A DNA stretch of 64,000 nt from Bradyrhizobium murdochi. GTDB lineage: Bacteria > Pseudomonadota > Alphaproteobacteria > Rhizobiales > Xanthobacteraceae. The stretch spans positions 210,702 to 274,701 of the forward strand of contig NZ_KI421483.1 of NCBI RefSeq assembly GCF_000472965.1. The letters are read 5' to 3'. The position numbers and the translations under genes were made by a program. The notes below the pieces were generated by a model. It saw only the letters and a program-made list of their open reading frames with translations, was not told where the DNA came from and searched no databases. Of the stretch, positions 8,026 through 15,741 are shown piece by piece (the stretch's first letter is position 1; each line of letters begins with the position of its first letter).

Positions 8026-8502
8026 ATGAGAGACATCGATATCGCAGAGGCGGCTCGATTGTCGGGCGTTCGCGCCTCGACCCTGCGCTTCTATGAGGAG
8101 AGGGGGTTGATCGCCTCTCACGGAAGGCGGGGCCTTCGCCGGCTGTTCGATCCGGCCGTGTTGGACCGACTGGCGCTGATCGCACTCGGGCGGGCCGCCG
8201 GCTTCTCGCTCGATGAGATCGCCAGGATGTTCGCACCCGACGGCCGGCCGCGCATCGACCGGCGGATGCTGGCGGCCAAGGCCGATGAGCTGGAGCGGAC
8301 GATCCGAAAGCTCAACGCCATGCGCGACGGCCTGCGCCACGCCGCCGCCTGTCCCGCCCCGAGCCACATGGAGTGTCCCACCTTCCGCCGCCTGCTGCGG
8401 GCCGCGGCGTCAGGCGCTATTGGCGAAAGGAAGACGCGGCGGCCGCCGCGCAAATCGTTCGCCGCTACTGGACGCGAGCAGGGCCGCGCCCGCGGATCAT
8501 GA
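8026..8502 (+). CDS. MerR-family transcriptional regulator
   Basis: The 158-residue protein starts with a MerR winged helix (residues about 5-70: IAEAARLSGVRASTLRFYEE) followed by a coiled-coil dimerisation helix (AAKADELERTIRKLNAMRDG). The C-terminal effector region has CPAPSHMECPTF, with two Cys and a His that could bind metal or sense oxidants; it is not the four-Cys Fe-S cluster motif of true SoxR. It probably controls the divergent methyltransferase gene through the dyad just upstream of its own ATG. The last 38 nt overlap the convergent MFS gene. Confidence 0.85.
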   Translation: MRDIDIAEAARLSGVRASTLRFYEERGLIASHGRRGLRRLFDPAVLDRLALIALGRAAGFSLDEIARMFAPDGRPRIDRRMLAAKADELERTIRKLNAMRDGLRHAAACPAPSHMECPTFRRLLRAAASGAIGERKTRRPPRKSFAATGREQGRARGS

Positions 8503-9697
8503 TCAGCACCGCCGCCGTCAACTCCACGCCGATGCACCCGTAGAACGGCAGCGTGTAACTCCCGGACAGATCCCGCAACAGGCCGACCACGCCGGGACCG
8601 AACGCATACGTGATCTGGTTGATCGCCGTGATCAAACTGATCAGGACACCGAATGAACGCGGATCGAATTCGCGCTGCACGATCAGAGCCGGCAATGTGA
8701 TGAGGTTGCCGACGGAAAAGCCGAACAGCGCGCAGGCCGCCATCAGCACGTAATCGTTATGCACATTGATGACAATGAGCAGCGCCACCGCCTGGCTGAC
8801 GAACGAAAGCGAGGACGCCAGCCGCTGGTTCATCCGGTCGATCACGAAGGAAAACAGCACCCGACCAACCACTGCCATCGCCGTCAACAGCGCCACCGCA
8901 ATCGCCGCCTGCTGCCGCCCGATCACCGAATCCAGGAATGCGATCAGGTGCACGATGAAGCCGACCTGCGCGAACAACACCAGTGCGAACGCCGACGACA
9001 CCGAGAGAAAACCGATGTCGCGAAAGGCGCGTGCGCGAATTTGCGTCGGCGACGGCGCGTCGGCAGCCTCTAACCCGCCCGCACTCAGGTGAAGCGGCGG
9101 GCGCCCGACCAAGAGCAGGATCACCGGCACCATCAACGCAACCATTACGACGGCCGACGCCGTCATCGCGCCAGAGAAACCGAAATAGCCGATCGCGGTC
9201 ACGAGCAGCGGCACGCCGACGATGCCGCCAAAGCTCGCGCCATTCAGCGCCAGGCTGATCGCCATGCCACGCTTGTTGTCGAACCACAGCCCCAGCGTGT
9301 TGGTGATGATGCCGAGGCTGGTGCCGGCCCAGCCGAACGCCAGCACGGCGTTCGCAAGGTAAAGCTGCCAGGGTTCGCGCACCTCGCCAATCGAGATCGC
9401 GGCCGCGGCCATCGCGAATGTCCCCGCGATCAGGCAATTGCGCGGACCGAACGCTTTGATCGCCTCGCTGACGAACGCGACCAGCGCTGCGCCGAACAGA
9501 TAGAAGAACGTGGTGCCGGACGAAATCAGCGACGCCGGCCAGCCGTGCAGCCGCTGCAACTCGGCGACATAGACGCTCTGGCCGTAGAAGCCGAGCCCCC
9601 AGCCGAAGGTTGCCAGCAGGAAGCACACGACGACGATGCGCCAGCCGTCGTAGCGGATCGAGGTCTCGTCGATGGTGGCGTAGTTGCGAGCGTCCAA
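8465..9697 (-). CDS. MFS transporter
   Basis: A 410-residue integral membrane protein with about 12 hydrophobic segments in two halves joined by a charged loop near residue 200. The stretch FGPRNCLIAG after TM2 and WFDNKRGMAISLALNGASFGG in TM4-5 resemble the monocarboxylate/oxalate-type major facilitator branch. It would move a small organic solute across the inner membrane. It is convergent with the MerR gene and overlaps its end; no neighbouring enzyme points to a substrate. Confidence 0.85.
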   Translation of the reverse strand: MDARNYATIDETSIRYDGWRIVVVCFLLATFGWGLGFYGQSVYVAELQRLHGWPASLISSGTTFFYLFGAALVAFVSEAIKAFGPRNCLIAGTFAMAAAAISIGEVREPWQLYLANAVLAFGWAGTSLGIITNTLGLWFDNKRGMAISLALNGASFGGIVGVPLLVTAIGYFGFSGAMTASAVVMVALMVPVILLLVGRPPLHLSAGGLEAADAPSPTQIRARAFRDIGFLSVSSAFALVLFAQVGFIVHLIAFLDSVIGRQQAAIAVALLTAMAVVGRVLFSFVIDRMNQRLASSLSFVSQAVALLIVINVHNDYVLMAACALFGFSVGNLITLPALIVQREFDPRSFGVLISLITAINQITYAFGPGVVGLLRDLSGSYTLPFYGCIGVELTAAVLIMIRGRGPARVQ

Positions 9698-9725
9698 CGT
9701 CGTTTGCTTCTCTTGCTATTTCTCA

Positions 9726-9879
9726 CGTCGTCATGCCCGGGCTTGCCCGTCTTCGCTAAAGCTACGCCGGACTGATATCGTATGCCCGGCGAAGCCTTGG
9801 CGTAGCCGGGTCCCGGGGGTCCACGTCCTTCCTGCAGCGATCAAGACGTGGATGGCCGGGACAAGCCCGGCCATGACGA
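9726..9879. repeat. Palindromic intergenic repeat, family G
   Basis: It opens CGTCGTCATGCCCGGGCTTG and closes CAAGCCCGGCCATGACGA, which pair as outer arms. Inner pieces GTCCACGTC and GACGTGGA, and GGCGAAGCC beside GCTACGCC, add stems. It lies between the NTF2-like gene stop and the MFS gene start on the minus strand. Short repeats with these outer arms are frequent in Bradyrhizobium; only one copy is in this window. Confidence 0.65.
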
Positions 9880-9941
9880 TCACCATTAGCAGATCGGGAG
9901 TTTAATTGCTTCGGCGCCGGCCGAAATGTCAGCAGATGTCA

Positions 9942-10301
9942 CTAGGCCGGTTTCGACGGATCGTAGAAGAAGCGTTCGCGCCAAACCTTGTCGCCGCGCC
10001 ATTCCTGCAGCGCGACTTCGTCGAACCGCCCGGTCTTGCCGGAATGAAAGACAAAGTCGAAAATCCAGTGAATCGCGACATGGTCGCCCTCGACGACAGA
10101 GGTCACGCAGGTCGAGGTCACGCTTTTGACCCGCTCCAACACCGCGCGCTCATGCGCCACCAGCACGTCGCGGCCGACCCGTGGCGGAGCGGCGTTCTCC
10201 TGCATGCTGGCGTCCTCGGTGTAGAAGCGCTCGATGGCGCCGGCATGATCGCCGGAGACGACGGCGGCGATGAATTCATCGAGACGGGCGCGCGACGGCA
10301 T
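9942..10301 (-). CDS. SnoaL/NTF2-like family protein
   Basis: A 119-residue protein whose pattern (LDEFIAAVVSGDHAGAIERFY, DVLVAHERAVLERV, IHWIFDFVFHSGKTGRFDEVALQEWRGDKV) fits the cone-shaped NTF2-like/SnoaL fold. Members include small enzymes and binding proteins; no catalytic assignment is possible. The ATG is preceded by GGAGG with ideal spacing. It follows the MFS gene at 10316-11566 by 14 nt on the same strand, so the two form an operon. Confidence 0.8.
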   Translation of the reverse strand: MPSRARLDEFIAAVVSGDHAGAIERFYTEDASMQENAAPPRVGRDVLVAHERAVLERVKSVTSTCVTSVVEGDHVAIHWIFDFVFHSGKTGRFDEVALQEWRGDKVWRERFFYDPSKPA

Positions 10302-10315
10302 GGGACCTCCGGTAA

Positions 10316-11566
10316 TTAGACACTCGGACCTGGAATCTCGTTGACCGCCTGCAGCTTCACGCGACGCCTTGCAAATGACGCAAACGACAGCACTACAAGG
10401 CCGAGCAGCACCGGCGGGAACACCACCATGTTTACCATCGACCAGCCGTAATGCGCCAGCAACTGACCGGACGAGAACGACCCCAGCGCCATCATCCCGA
10501 AGATCAGGAAGTCGTTGAACGCCTGCACCTTGTTGCGCTCCTGCGGCCGGTGCGTCTCCAGCACCAATGCCGAGGCGCCGATAAATGCGAAATTCCAGCC
10601 CACCCCGAGCACGATCAGCGTCGCCCAGAAATGCAGTGCGGTGATGCCGGAAAGGCCGATTGCCGCCGCGGCAGCTTCCAGGGTCAGGCCAAGTGCCACA
10701 ATTGTCGGTGCGCCGAAGCGCGCGATCAGCGAGCCCGTGAAGAAGCTCGGACCGTACATCGCCACGATGTGCCACTGGATGCCGAAATTGGAATCGCTCA
10801 CCGTGAGCCCGCACATCTTCATGGCGAGCGGCGCAGAAGTCATGACGAGATTCATCATGGGGTACGCAACCACGCCGCACAGCGCCGCGGCAATGAAGCG
10901 CGGTTGCCGTGCAATCTCGAACAGCGGCCGCCCGCCATGCATGTCCGACGGTGCCGGCTTCGGCGCATCGACGCCCCACAGTACCGCTGTCGCCACCAGC
11001 GCGACGAACGCCTGCACCACGAAGCTGAACGCAAACAGATAAGGCGGCCAGATATCCATGGTCCACTGCACGAGTTGCGGGCCGAGCACGCCGGCGAACA
11101 CTCCGCCGGCCATCACCCAGGACATGGCTTTCGGCCGGAACGCTGTGCTGGCGCCGTCAGCGGCGGCAAAGCGATAGGACTGCGCGACTGCGCCGTAGAG
11201 GCCGCCGAGGAAGGTCGCAAAGCAGAACAACCAGAACGAGGCATAGAGAACGGCGGCGGCGGCGAGCGCACCGGTGAGGATTCCACAGAAGGTACCAATG
11301 ATGAACGCGACACGGCGGCCATAGGCGCGCGAGATCGCGCCCGTCGGCAGCGTGCCGGCGGCGAGCCCCAGCACGTACATCGACAGCGGCACGGTGGCGA
11401 GCGAGATGGTCGGCGCCAGCGTCGCGCCGACGATCGAGCCGGTGGCGAAAATCACCGCCGAATTGGCGCCGGTCAGCGCCTGCGCCGCGGCGAGCCGCAG
11501 CATGTTGGCGCGCACGCGGGCGTCGTTTGATAGCTCTTCGGTGGCTGTCGTATCCAGCATCGGCAT
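10316..11566 (-). CDS. MFS transporter
   Basis: A 416-residue protein with about 12 membrane segments. It contains SRAYGRRVAFIIGTFCGIL at the loop 2-3 position of major facilitators and GASALVLETHRPQERNKVQAFNDF in the second half. The substrate is unknown. It leads a two-gene operon with the NTF2-like gene. An ATG two codons downstream is an equally possible start. Confidence 0.85.
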   Translation of the reverse strand: MPMLDTTATEELSNDARVRANMLRLAAAQALTGANSAVIFATGSIVGATLAPTISLATVPLSMYVLGLAAGTLPTGAISRAYGRRVAFIIGTFCGILTGALAAAAVLYASFWLFCFATFLGGLYGAVAQSYRFAAADGASTAFRPKAMSWVMAGGVFAGVLGPQLVQWTMDIWPPYLFAFSFVVQAFVALVATAVLWGVDAPKPAPSDMHGGRPLFEIARQPRFIAAALCGVVAYPMMNLVMTSAPLAMKMCGLTVSDSNFGIQWHIVAMYGPSFFTGSLIARFGAPTIVALGLTLEAAAAAIGLSGITALHFWATLIVLGVGWNFAFIGASALVLETHRPQERNKVQAFNDFLIFGMMALGSFSSGQLLAHYGWSMVNMVVFPPVLLGLVVLSFASFARRRVKLQAVNEIPGPSV

Positions 11567-11694
11567 TCCCGCCCGGCAGGCCCCGGGCCGGGAGCCTCAT
11601 TGATTGATTCCGCAGCACTATGAAGACGCGGGGCGGCGCGATCAACCGACGCAAACGGGCGCGCGCCATGCAGGGGGCGCAAGCAGCTACCGTA

Positions 11695-12189
11695 TCACGA
11701 CCGCTTCTTGCCTGCTCGTTTGCCAGCTTGCACCGCGCCCGTCTTGTGGACCTTCGAGCGAGGATCTCCAAGGCCGGCATGCGAAAGGTGCGGACTCCAA
11801 TCAAGTGCAATCGTGGCAGCGAAGCCGAAGAAGCTGGAACGACTCATACCAAGCTCCGTGGCGCGCTTGTCGATCCGCGTGATCAGGCTCTTCGGCAGAT
11901 AGACGTTCACGCGTTCGGACGGATCGGGCGGGTCGACCCCGACGATGAAGTAGGCGACGACGTCGGCACCCCTCGGCAGCGCGATCTGTTCGATCGGCGT
12001 TGGCTCCGGTAGCGACCTGCCCTGCTCCGCCATTTCGTCCACCGCTCGCGCCAGCGCGGCCTCCGCTTTCTCGATCGCCGCTTCCTGCGATCGCCCGCCG
12101 GCGACGCAACCCGGAAAATCCGGAAACCACGCGCCGAGTGCGCCGCGCGGACCGCGTTCCAGCACTGCAGGATAGAGCCGCTTCTTCAC
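11695..12189 (-). CDS. HicB-family antitoxin-like protein (orphan)
   Basis: The 164-residue protein has a HicB domain at residues about 5-70 (PDFPGCVAGGRSQEAAIEKA) and a ribbon-helix-helix-like DNA-binding segment at about 110-145 (RVNVYLPKSLITRIDKRATE). In HicAB systems HicB neutralises the mRNA interferase HicA and represses its own promoter. No hicA-like frame (about 60 residues) is present upstream or downstream, so this is an orphan, perhaps kept as a regulator. The basic C-terminal tail is unusual. A dyad-rich operator lies 28 nt upstream of the start. Confidence 0.85.
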   Translation of the reverse strand: MKKRLYPAVLERGPRGALGAWFPDFPGCVAGGRSQEAAIEKAEAALARAVDEMAEQGRSLPEPTPIEQIALPRGADVVAYFIVGVDPPDPSERVNVYLPKSLITRIDKRATELGMSRSSFFGFAATIALDWSPHLSHAGLGDPRSKVHKTGAVQAGKRAGKKRS

Positions 12190-12216
12190 CTTGGCCTCCC
12201 CATGGTGGTTGTGCTA

Positions 12217-12249
12217 TTTAACACACAGACTGGTGTGTCAAATCACACA
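12217..12249 (-). promoter_or_regulatory. Candidate HicB operator and promoter
   Basis: The stretch TTTAACACAC-N6-GTGTGTCAAA (12217-12242) is an inverted repeat, and the right arm also forms a dyad with ACACA at 12245-12249, giving three half-sites 12 nt apart in alternating orientation. On the minus strand it includes a perfect -35 box TTGACA (12241-12236). The position between hicB and the divergent methyltransferase gene suits autoregulation by the ribbon-helix-helix domain of HicB, possibly of both genes. Confidence 0.6.
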
Positions 12250-12283
12250 TCAATGCTAGCATGATCCAAGAGGAGGGGCAAAA

Positions 12284-13153
12284 ATGGATGCGCAAGCCGA
12301 ACTCCGCATCATTCGTGCGGCCTACGCCAAGCAGGTTCTTGCTGCCGCAAGCGTTGTCGATGCGCGCCTGGCTCAGGCGTTTGCGACCATACCCCGCGAG
12401 GACTTTCTTGGGCCCGGTCCCTGGCTGGTGCGGCGCTGGCTACGCGACTACGTTTCGACACCCGACGCCGATCCCGTTTATCTCTATACCGACGATCTGG
12501 TCGCGCTCGTGCCCGAGCGCGGCGTCAACAACGGGCAGCCGTCGTTGCATGCCCATCTCATTCACCGGGCCACACCCGCCGTCGGCGAGCACGTGGTGCA
12601 TGTCGGAACGGGCACAGGCTATTACACCGCCATCCTCGCGTACCTGGTCGGACCGTCAGGGCGGGTTACGGCGATCGAATATGATGGAGCCCTCGCGGCC
12701 CGCGCCAGAGCCGGCCTGGCGCCCTACGCGAATGTCGCCGTGATCGAGGGCGACGGCGCACAGGTGCCGTTCGATGCCGCCGACGTCATCTATATCAATG
12801 CCGGCTGCACACGGCCTGCCACGCGCTGGCTCGACAGCCTGGCCGATGGCGGTCGCCTGATCATACCGATAACGTCAGATCAGGGATTTGGCGGTATTGC
12901 GCCGGAGCGCATGGCGAGTGCCGGCGCAGTGTTCCGAATTGAGCGAAGGGCAGCGGACTATCTTGCAAACTGGATCTCGCCAGTTGCGATCTTCCCCTGC
13001 GCCGGCAGCCGCGACGAGGCGTCCGAACGAGCTCTAGCCGAAGCCTTCGCCCGTGGCGGCTGGCAGAAGGTCACGCGACTGTACCGCGACCAATCCATTC
13101 CGGATGAGCGCTGCTGGCTTCGCGGAGTTGGGTGGTGCCTCGCCTACAGTTGA
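12284..13153 (+). CDS. Protein-L-isoaspartate O-methyltransferase-like protein
   Basis: A 289-residue protein with the PCMT-type N-terminus (FATIPREDFLGPG), a motif SLHAHLIHR in place of the usual SxPxxVA, and SAM motif I VHVGTGTGYYTAILAYLVG followed by VTAIEYD. PCMT repairs isoaspartyl residues, but the family includes methyltransferases of other function, and the altered motif plus a C-terminal extension make repair activity uncertain. GAGGAGG lies 7 nt before the ATG. It is divergent from the orphan hicB gene with a shared operator region. Confidence 0.75.
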   Translation: MDAQAELRIIRAAYAKQVLAAASVVDARLAQAFATIPREDFLGPGPWLVRRWLRDYVSTPDADPVYLYTDDLVALVPERGVNNGQPSLHAHLIHRATPAVGEHVVHVGTGTGYYTAILAYLVGPSGRVTAIEYDGALAARARAGLAPYANVAVIEGDGAQVPFDAADVIYINAGCTRPATRWLDSLADGGRLIIPITSDQGFGGIAPERMASAGAVFRIERRAADYLANWISPVAIFPCAGSRDEASERALAEAFARGGWQKVTRLYRDQSIPDERCWLRGVGWCLAYS

Positions 13154-13167
13154 GCTGCGGAAAGGCG

Positions 13168-13854
13168 TTATGCCGACGCGTCCGATCGTCCGAAGACGAG
13201 GATCATGTTGTTGGCGGGCATTTGCACGGTTTCGAGCAAGACAAGACCCACCGATGCTGCGAGCTTTTCGAGATCGGCGACGTCGCGCACGCCCCATTCA
13301 GCATCCTGCTCGCGCAGGCTGGTGTCGAACACGGCGTTGCTGATCGCGGTGTGCTTGCCGTCGCGCTTGAACGGGCCATAGAGAAACAGCCGCCCGTCAT
13401 CGCGGAGATAGCGCGCCGCGCCGGCGAACAAGCCCTCGGCGACGCGCCAGGGCGCGATGTGGATCACGTTGGCGCAGAACACCGCCAGCAGTTTGCCCGG
13501 CCCGCTGCCGTCATGCATCGCCGGACACCAGGCCGGATCGACGAGATCGACCCGCAACACCGGGCGCATGTTCGGCAGGCCGGCATGCGCGCGCCACGCT
13601 TCGATGCTGTTGAGATGTCGTTCATTAAGATCGCTCGGCCACCAAATGATGTCGGGCGTGCGCTTTGCGAAATGCACCACATGCTGGCCGGTGCCGCTGC
13701 CTGCCTCCAGCACGTCACCGGATTTGCCGGTGAGGAATTTTTGCAGCACCGCCCAGATCGGTTCGTGGTTACGGTGGAATGCCGCCGCGTCGAGCCGGCC
13801 GTCGGGCTCGACCGGCCGGCCATCCTTGCCGAATTCCATCGCATGTTCAGCCAT
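13168..13854 (-). CDS. DUF938 family SAM-dependent methyltransferase
   Basis: The 228-residue protein has VLEAGSGTGQHVVHFAKRTPD as SAM motif I and WWPSDLNERHLNSIEAW after it, both typical of DUF938. Later motifs include FCANVIHIAPW and GRLFLYGPFKRDG. The substrate is not known. It is convergent with the PCMT-like gene (14 nt between stops) and lies 35 nt downstream of the ArsR-type gene on the same strand, so it may be co-transcribed with that regulator. Confidence 0.83.
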   Translation of the reverse strand: MAEHAMEFGKDGRPVEPDGRLDAAAFHRNHEPIWAVLQKFLTGKSGDVLEAGSGTGQHVVHFAKRTPDIIWWPSDLNERHLNSIEAWRAHAGLPNMRPVLRVDLVDPAWCPAMHDGSGPGKLLAVFCANVIHIAPWRVAEGLFAGAARYLRDDGRLFLYGPFKRDGKHTAISNAVFDTSLREQDAEWGVRDVADLEKLAASVGLVLLETVQMPANNMILVFGRSDASA

Positions 13855-13889
13855 CGCAGTTCGGTCCCCGAAAAATCAGTGGCGCAGCG

Positions 13890-14279
13890 TCACTTCAGAT
13901 CGCCGCAGAAGATCTCCTTCAACACCTCAAGTAGACGCAGTGTGCGCTGATCGGCGACGCGATAATGCAGCGTCTGCGAGGTTCGCCGGAATTCCACCAG
14001 GCCGTCGGCGCGCAATTTCGCCAGATGCTGCGACAGTGCGGACTGACTGAGATTCACGACAGTGACCAGCTCGCCCACCGTCATCTCGCCGCGCACGGCA
14101 AGAAAGCAGAGGATCAGCAGGCGTTTTTCATTGGCGAGCATCTTCAGGAGCTGCGCGGCGTCACCGGCCTGCTTCGCCAGCTTCTTCAGCGCCGCCGCGT
14201 CGTCGGCGCCGGGGACAAAGGCGGTCTCTTGCGTGGTCTGTTGCTCTGTCTCTTGGGCTGCCGGGGCGGCTGCTCTCAT
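13890..14279 (-). CDS. soxR: ArsR-family repressor of the sox genes (SoxR/SqrR/BigR-like)
   Basis: A 129-residue winged-helix protein with helix-turn-helix SQSALSQHLAKLRADGLVE. Two cysteines, Cys58 in LLILCFL and Cys125 in EIFCGD, sit where persulfide-sensing ArsR proteins (SqrR, BigR) have their reactive pair, which forms a tetrasulfide bridge with persulfide and releases DNA. It is divergent from soxC, and a palindrome overlaps the sox promoter between them, so it most likely represses the sox operon. The start is uncertain: an in-frame upstream start at 14327 would add 16 residues. The symbol follows ArsR-type SoxR of sulfur oxidisers, not the MerR-type SoxR. Confidence 0.82.
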   Translation of the reverse strand: MRAAAPAAQETEQQTTQETAFVPGADDAAALKKLAKQAGDAAQLLKMLANEKRLLILCFLAVRGEMTVGELVTVVNLSQSALSQHLAKLRADGLVEFRRTSQTLHYRVADQRTLRLLEVLKEIFCGDLK

Positions 14280-14352
14280 CGCTGCAAATCCGGTATCTTT
14301 TCCGCGCCTGCGAAGCACACATAACACACTAGCGCGTCAGCCTTTCTTTAGC

Positions 14353-14380
14353 ATTGACTAAATTAGCAAATGTGGATAAT
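14353..14380 (+). promoter_or_regulatory. sox operon promoter with overlapping palindrome
   Basis: A -35 box TTGACT (14354-14359) and a -10 box GATAAT (14375-14380) are 15 nt apart, each matching the sigma-70 consensus at five of six bases. The -35 box lies inside the palindrome ATT-GA-CTAAATTAG-CA-AAT (14353-14371; 14 of 18 arm positions pair). This is the expected layout for repression by the divergent ArsR-type protein. The predicted transcript start near 14387 excludes the upstream TTG codon (14383) as soxC start. Confidence 0.6.
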
Positions 14381-14433
14381 CGTTGCAAAAAGCAAAAAAT
14401 GATGCGGCGATGCGGCCGCAAGGGGAAGAAAAC

Positions 14434-15741
14434 GTGCGGCCAGACCCGTTACGCAGCAAAGCTGTTCTCTCCGATCCCGCCGCCCCGGATATCCCGATGG
14501 GACGCCGCCGCTTTCTCGGCCTCGGCGCAGCCCTGACCAGCAGCCTTGCCGTCGGCGGCAAACAGGCCATAGCGGACCCGGCGCAGGAGTCTCCCCCCGC
14601 AGACGCGCCCTGGTCGCAATCGATCGGCGCCGGCGTGGTCGACCGGCCCTATGGCCGCCCCGCCGATGCCGAAGCTTCCGTCATCCGCCGCAACGTGCCC
14701 TGGTTGACCGCGAGCGCGGAATCGTCAGTGAGCTTTTCGCCGCTGCAGGACCTGCACGGCATCATCACGCCGAACGGGTTGTTCTTCGAGCGCCATCACG
14801 CCGGCCGCCCTGATATCGACCCGGCGCAGCACAAGCTGATGATCCACGGCCTCGTCGAGCGCCCGCTGCTTCTCACCATGAAGGACATCATGCGCTTCCC
14901 GTCCGTGTCGCGCATCCATTTCATCGAATGCCCGGCCAATGGCGGCATGAACTGGCGCGCCGCGCAGATGAATTCGCTTCAGTTCAGCCACGGCATGGTC
15001 AGTTGCGCCGAATGGACCGGGGTCAAACTGTCGACGCTGCTGGAGGAGGTCGGCATCAAAAAGCAGGCGAAGTGGGCGATGGTCGAAGGCGCCGACGGCG
15101 CGCATATGAATCGCAGCCTGCCGCTCGACAAATGCCTCGACGATTGCCTCGTGGTCTATGCGCAAAACGGTGAGGCGCTGCGGCCCGAACAGGGCTACCC
15201 GCTGCGGCTGGTGGTGCCGGGCTGGGAAGGCAACGTCAACATCAAATGGCTGCGCCGGATCAAGCTTGGCGAAAAGCCGTGGCACACCCGCGAGGAAACC
15301 TCGAAATACACCGACCTAATGCCGGACGGCACCTCGCGCGGCTTCACCTGGCTGATCGACGCCAAATCGGTCGTCACCTTTCCCTGCCCGGAGAAGCCGC
15401 TCGATGGGCCCGGCCTCTATGAAATCCGGGGACTGGCCTGGACCGGCAACGGCAAGGTCAAGCGCGTCGATGTCTCCATGGACGGCGGCGTCAACTGGCA
15501 GACCGCGCGGCTGCACGAACCGGTGCTGTCGAAGGCGCTGACGAAATTCACCGTGCCCTGGCGCTGGGACGGCCGGCCCGCGCTGGTCGCATCCCGCGTT
15601 ATCGACGTGACCGGTTATGTGCAGCCGACAATTGCACAACTGCGCGCACAGCGCGGCTCAAACTCGGTCTACCACAACAATTCGATCCAGATCTGGCAGG
15701 TCAAGCCCGACGGAAGCGTCTTCAATGTACAGCTCGCGTAA
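14434..15741 (+). CDS. soxC: Sulfite dehydrogenase-like molybdoprotein SoxC (sulfane dehydrogenase subunit)
   Basis: A 435-residue sulfite-oxidase-fold protein with a twin-arginine signal (GRRRFLGLG), the molybdopterin region from IHFIECPANGGMNW onward and a C-terminal dimerisation domain (VKRVDVSMDGGVNW). SoxC with SoxD oxidises the sulfane sulfur bound to SoxY in the periplasm. The GTG start is chosen because AGGGGAAG lies 6 nt upstream; ATG at 14410 is an alternative with a poor ribosome site. The conserved Mo-ligating Cys is the one in the ECPANGG motif. It is the first gene of the sox operon. Confidence 0.92.
   Translation: MRPDPLRSKAVLSDPAAPDIPMGRRRFLGLGAALTSSLAVGGKQAIADPAQESPPADAPWSQSIGAGVVDRPYGRPADAEASVIRRNVPWLTASAESSVSFSPLQDLHGIITPNGLFFERHHAGRPDIDPAQHKLMIHGLVERPLLLTMKDIMRFPSVSRIHFIECPANGGMNWRAAQMNSLQFSHGMVSCAEWTGVKLSTLLEEVGIKKQAKWAMVEGADGAHMNRSLPLDKCLDDCLVVYAQNGEALRPEQGYPLRLVVPGWEGNVNIKWLRRIKLGEKPWHTREETSKYTDLMPDGTSRGFTWLIDAKSVVTFPCPEKPLDGPGLYEIRGLAWTGNGKVKRVDVSMDGGVNWQTARLHEPVLSKALTKFTVPWRWDGRPALVASRVIDVTGYVQPTIAQLRAQRGSNSVYHNNSIQIWQVKPDGSVFNVQLA

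Noticed and set aside
9942..11066. A 374-codon frame joining the NTF2-like protein to sequence inside the MFS gene
   Set aside because: Only the last 119 codons, with their own GGAGG site, are real; the rest is a frame-shifted reading of the MFS gene.
10451..11530. A 359-codon plus-strand frame inside the MFS gene
   Set aside because: Arg/Glu/His-rich composition and full antisense overlap with a typical transporter mark it as a shadow.
11567..11694. Possible hicA gene next to hicB
   Set aside because: Neither this gap nor 12190-12283 can encode a 50-60-residue HicA with the conserved His motif.
14383..14433. Upstream TTG start for soxC
   Set aside because: It lies immediately after the -10 box, before the predicted transcript start, and has no ribosome site.
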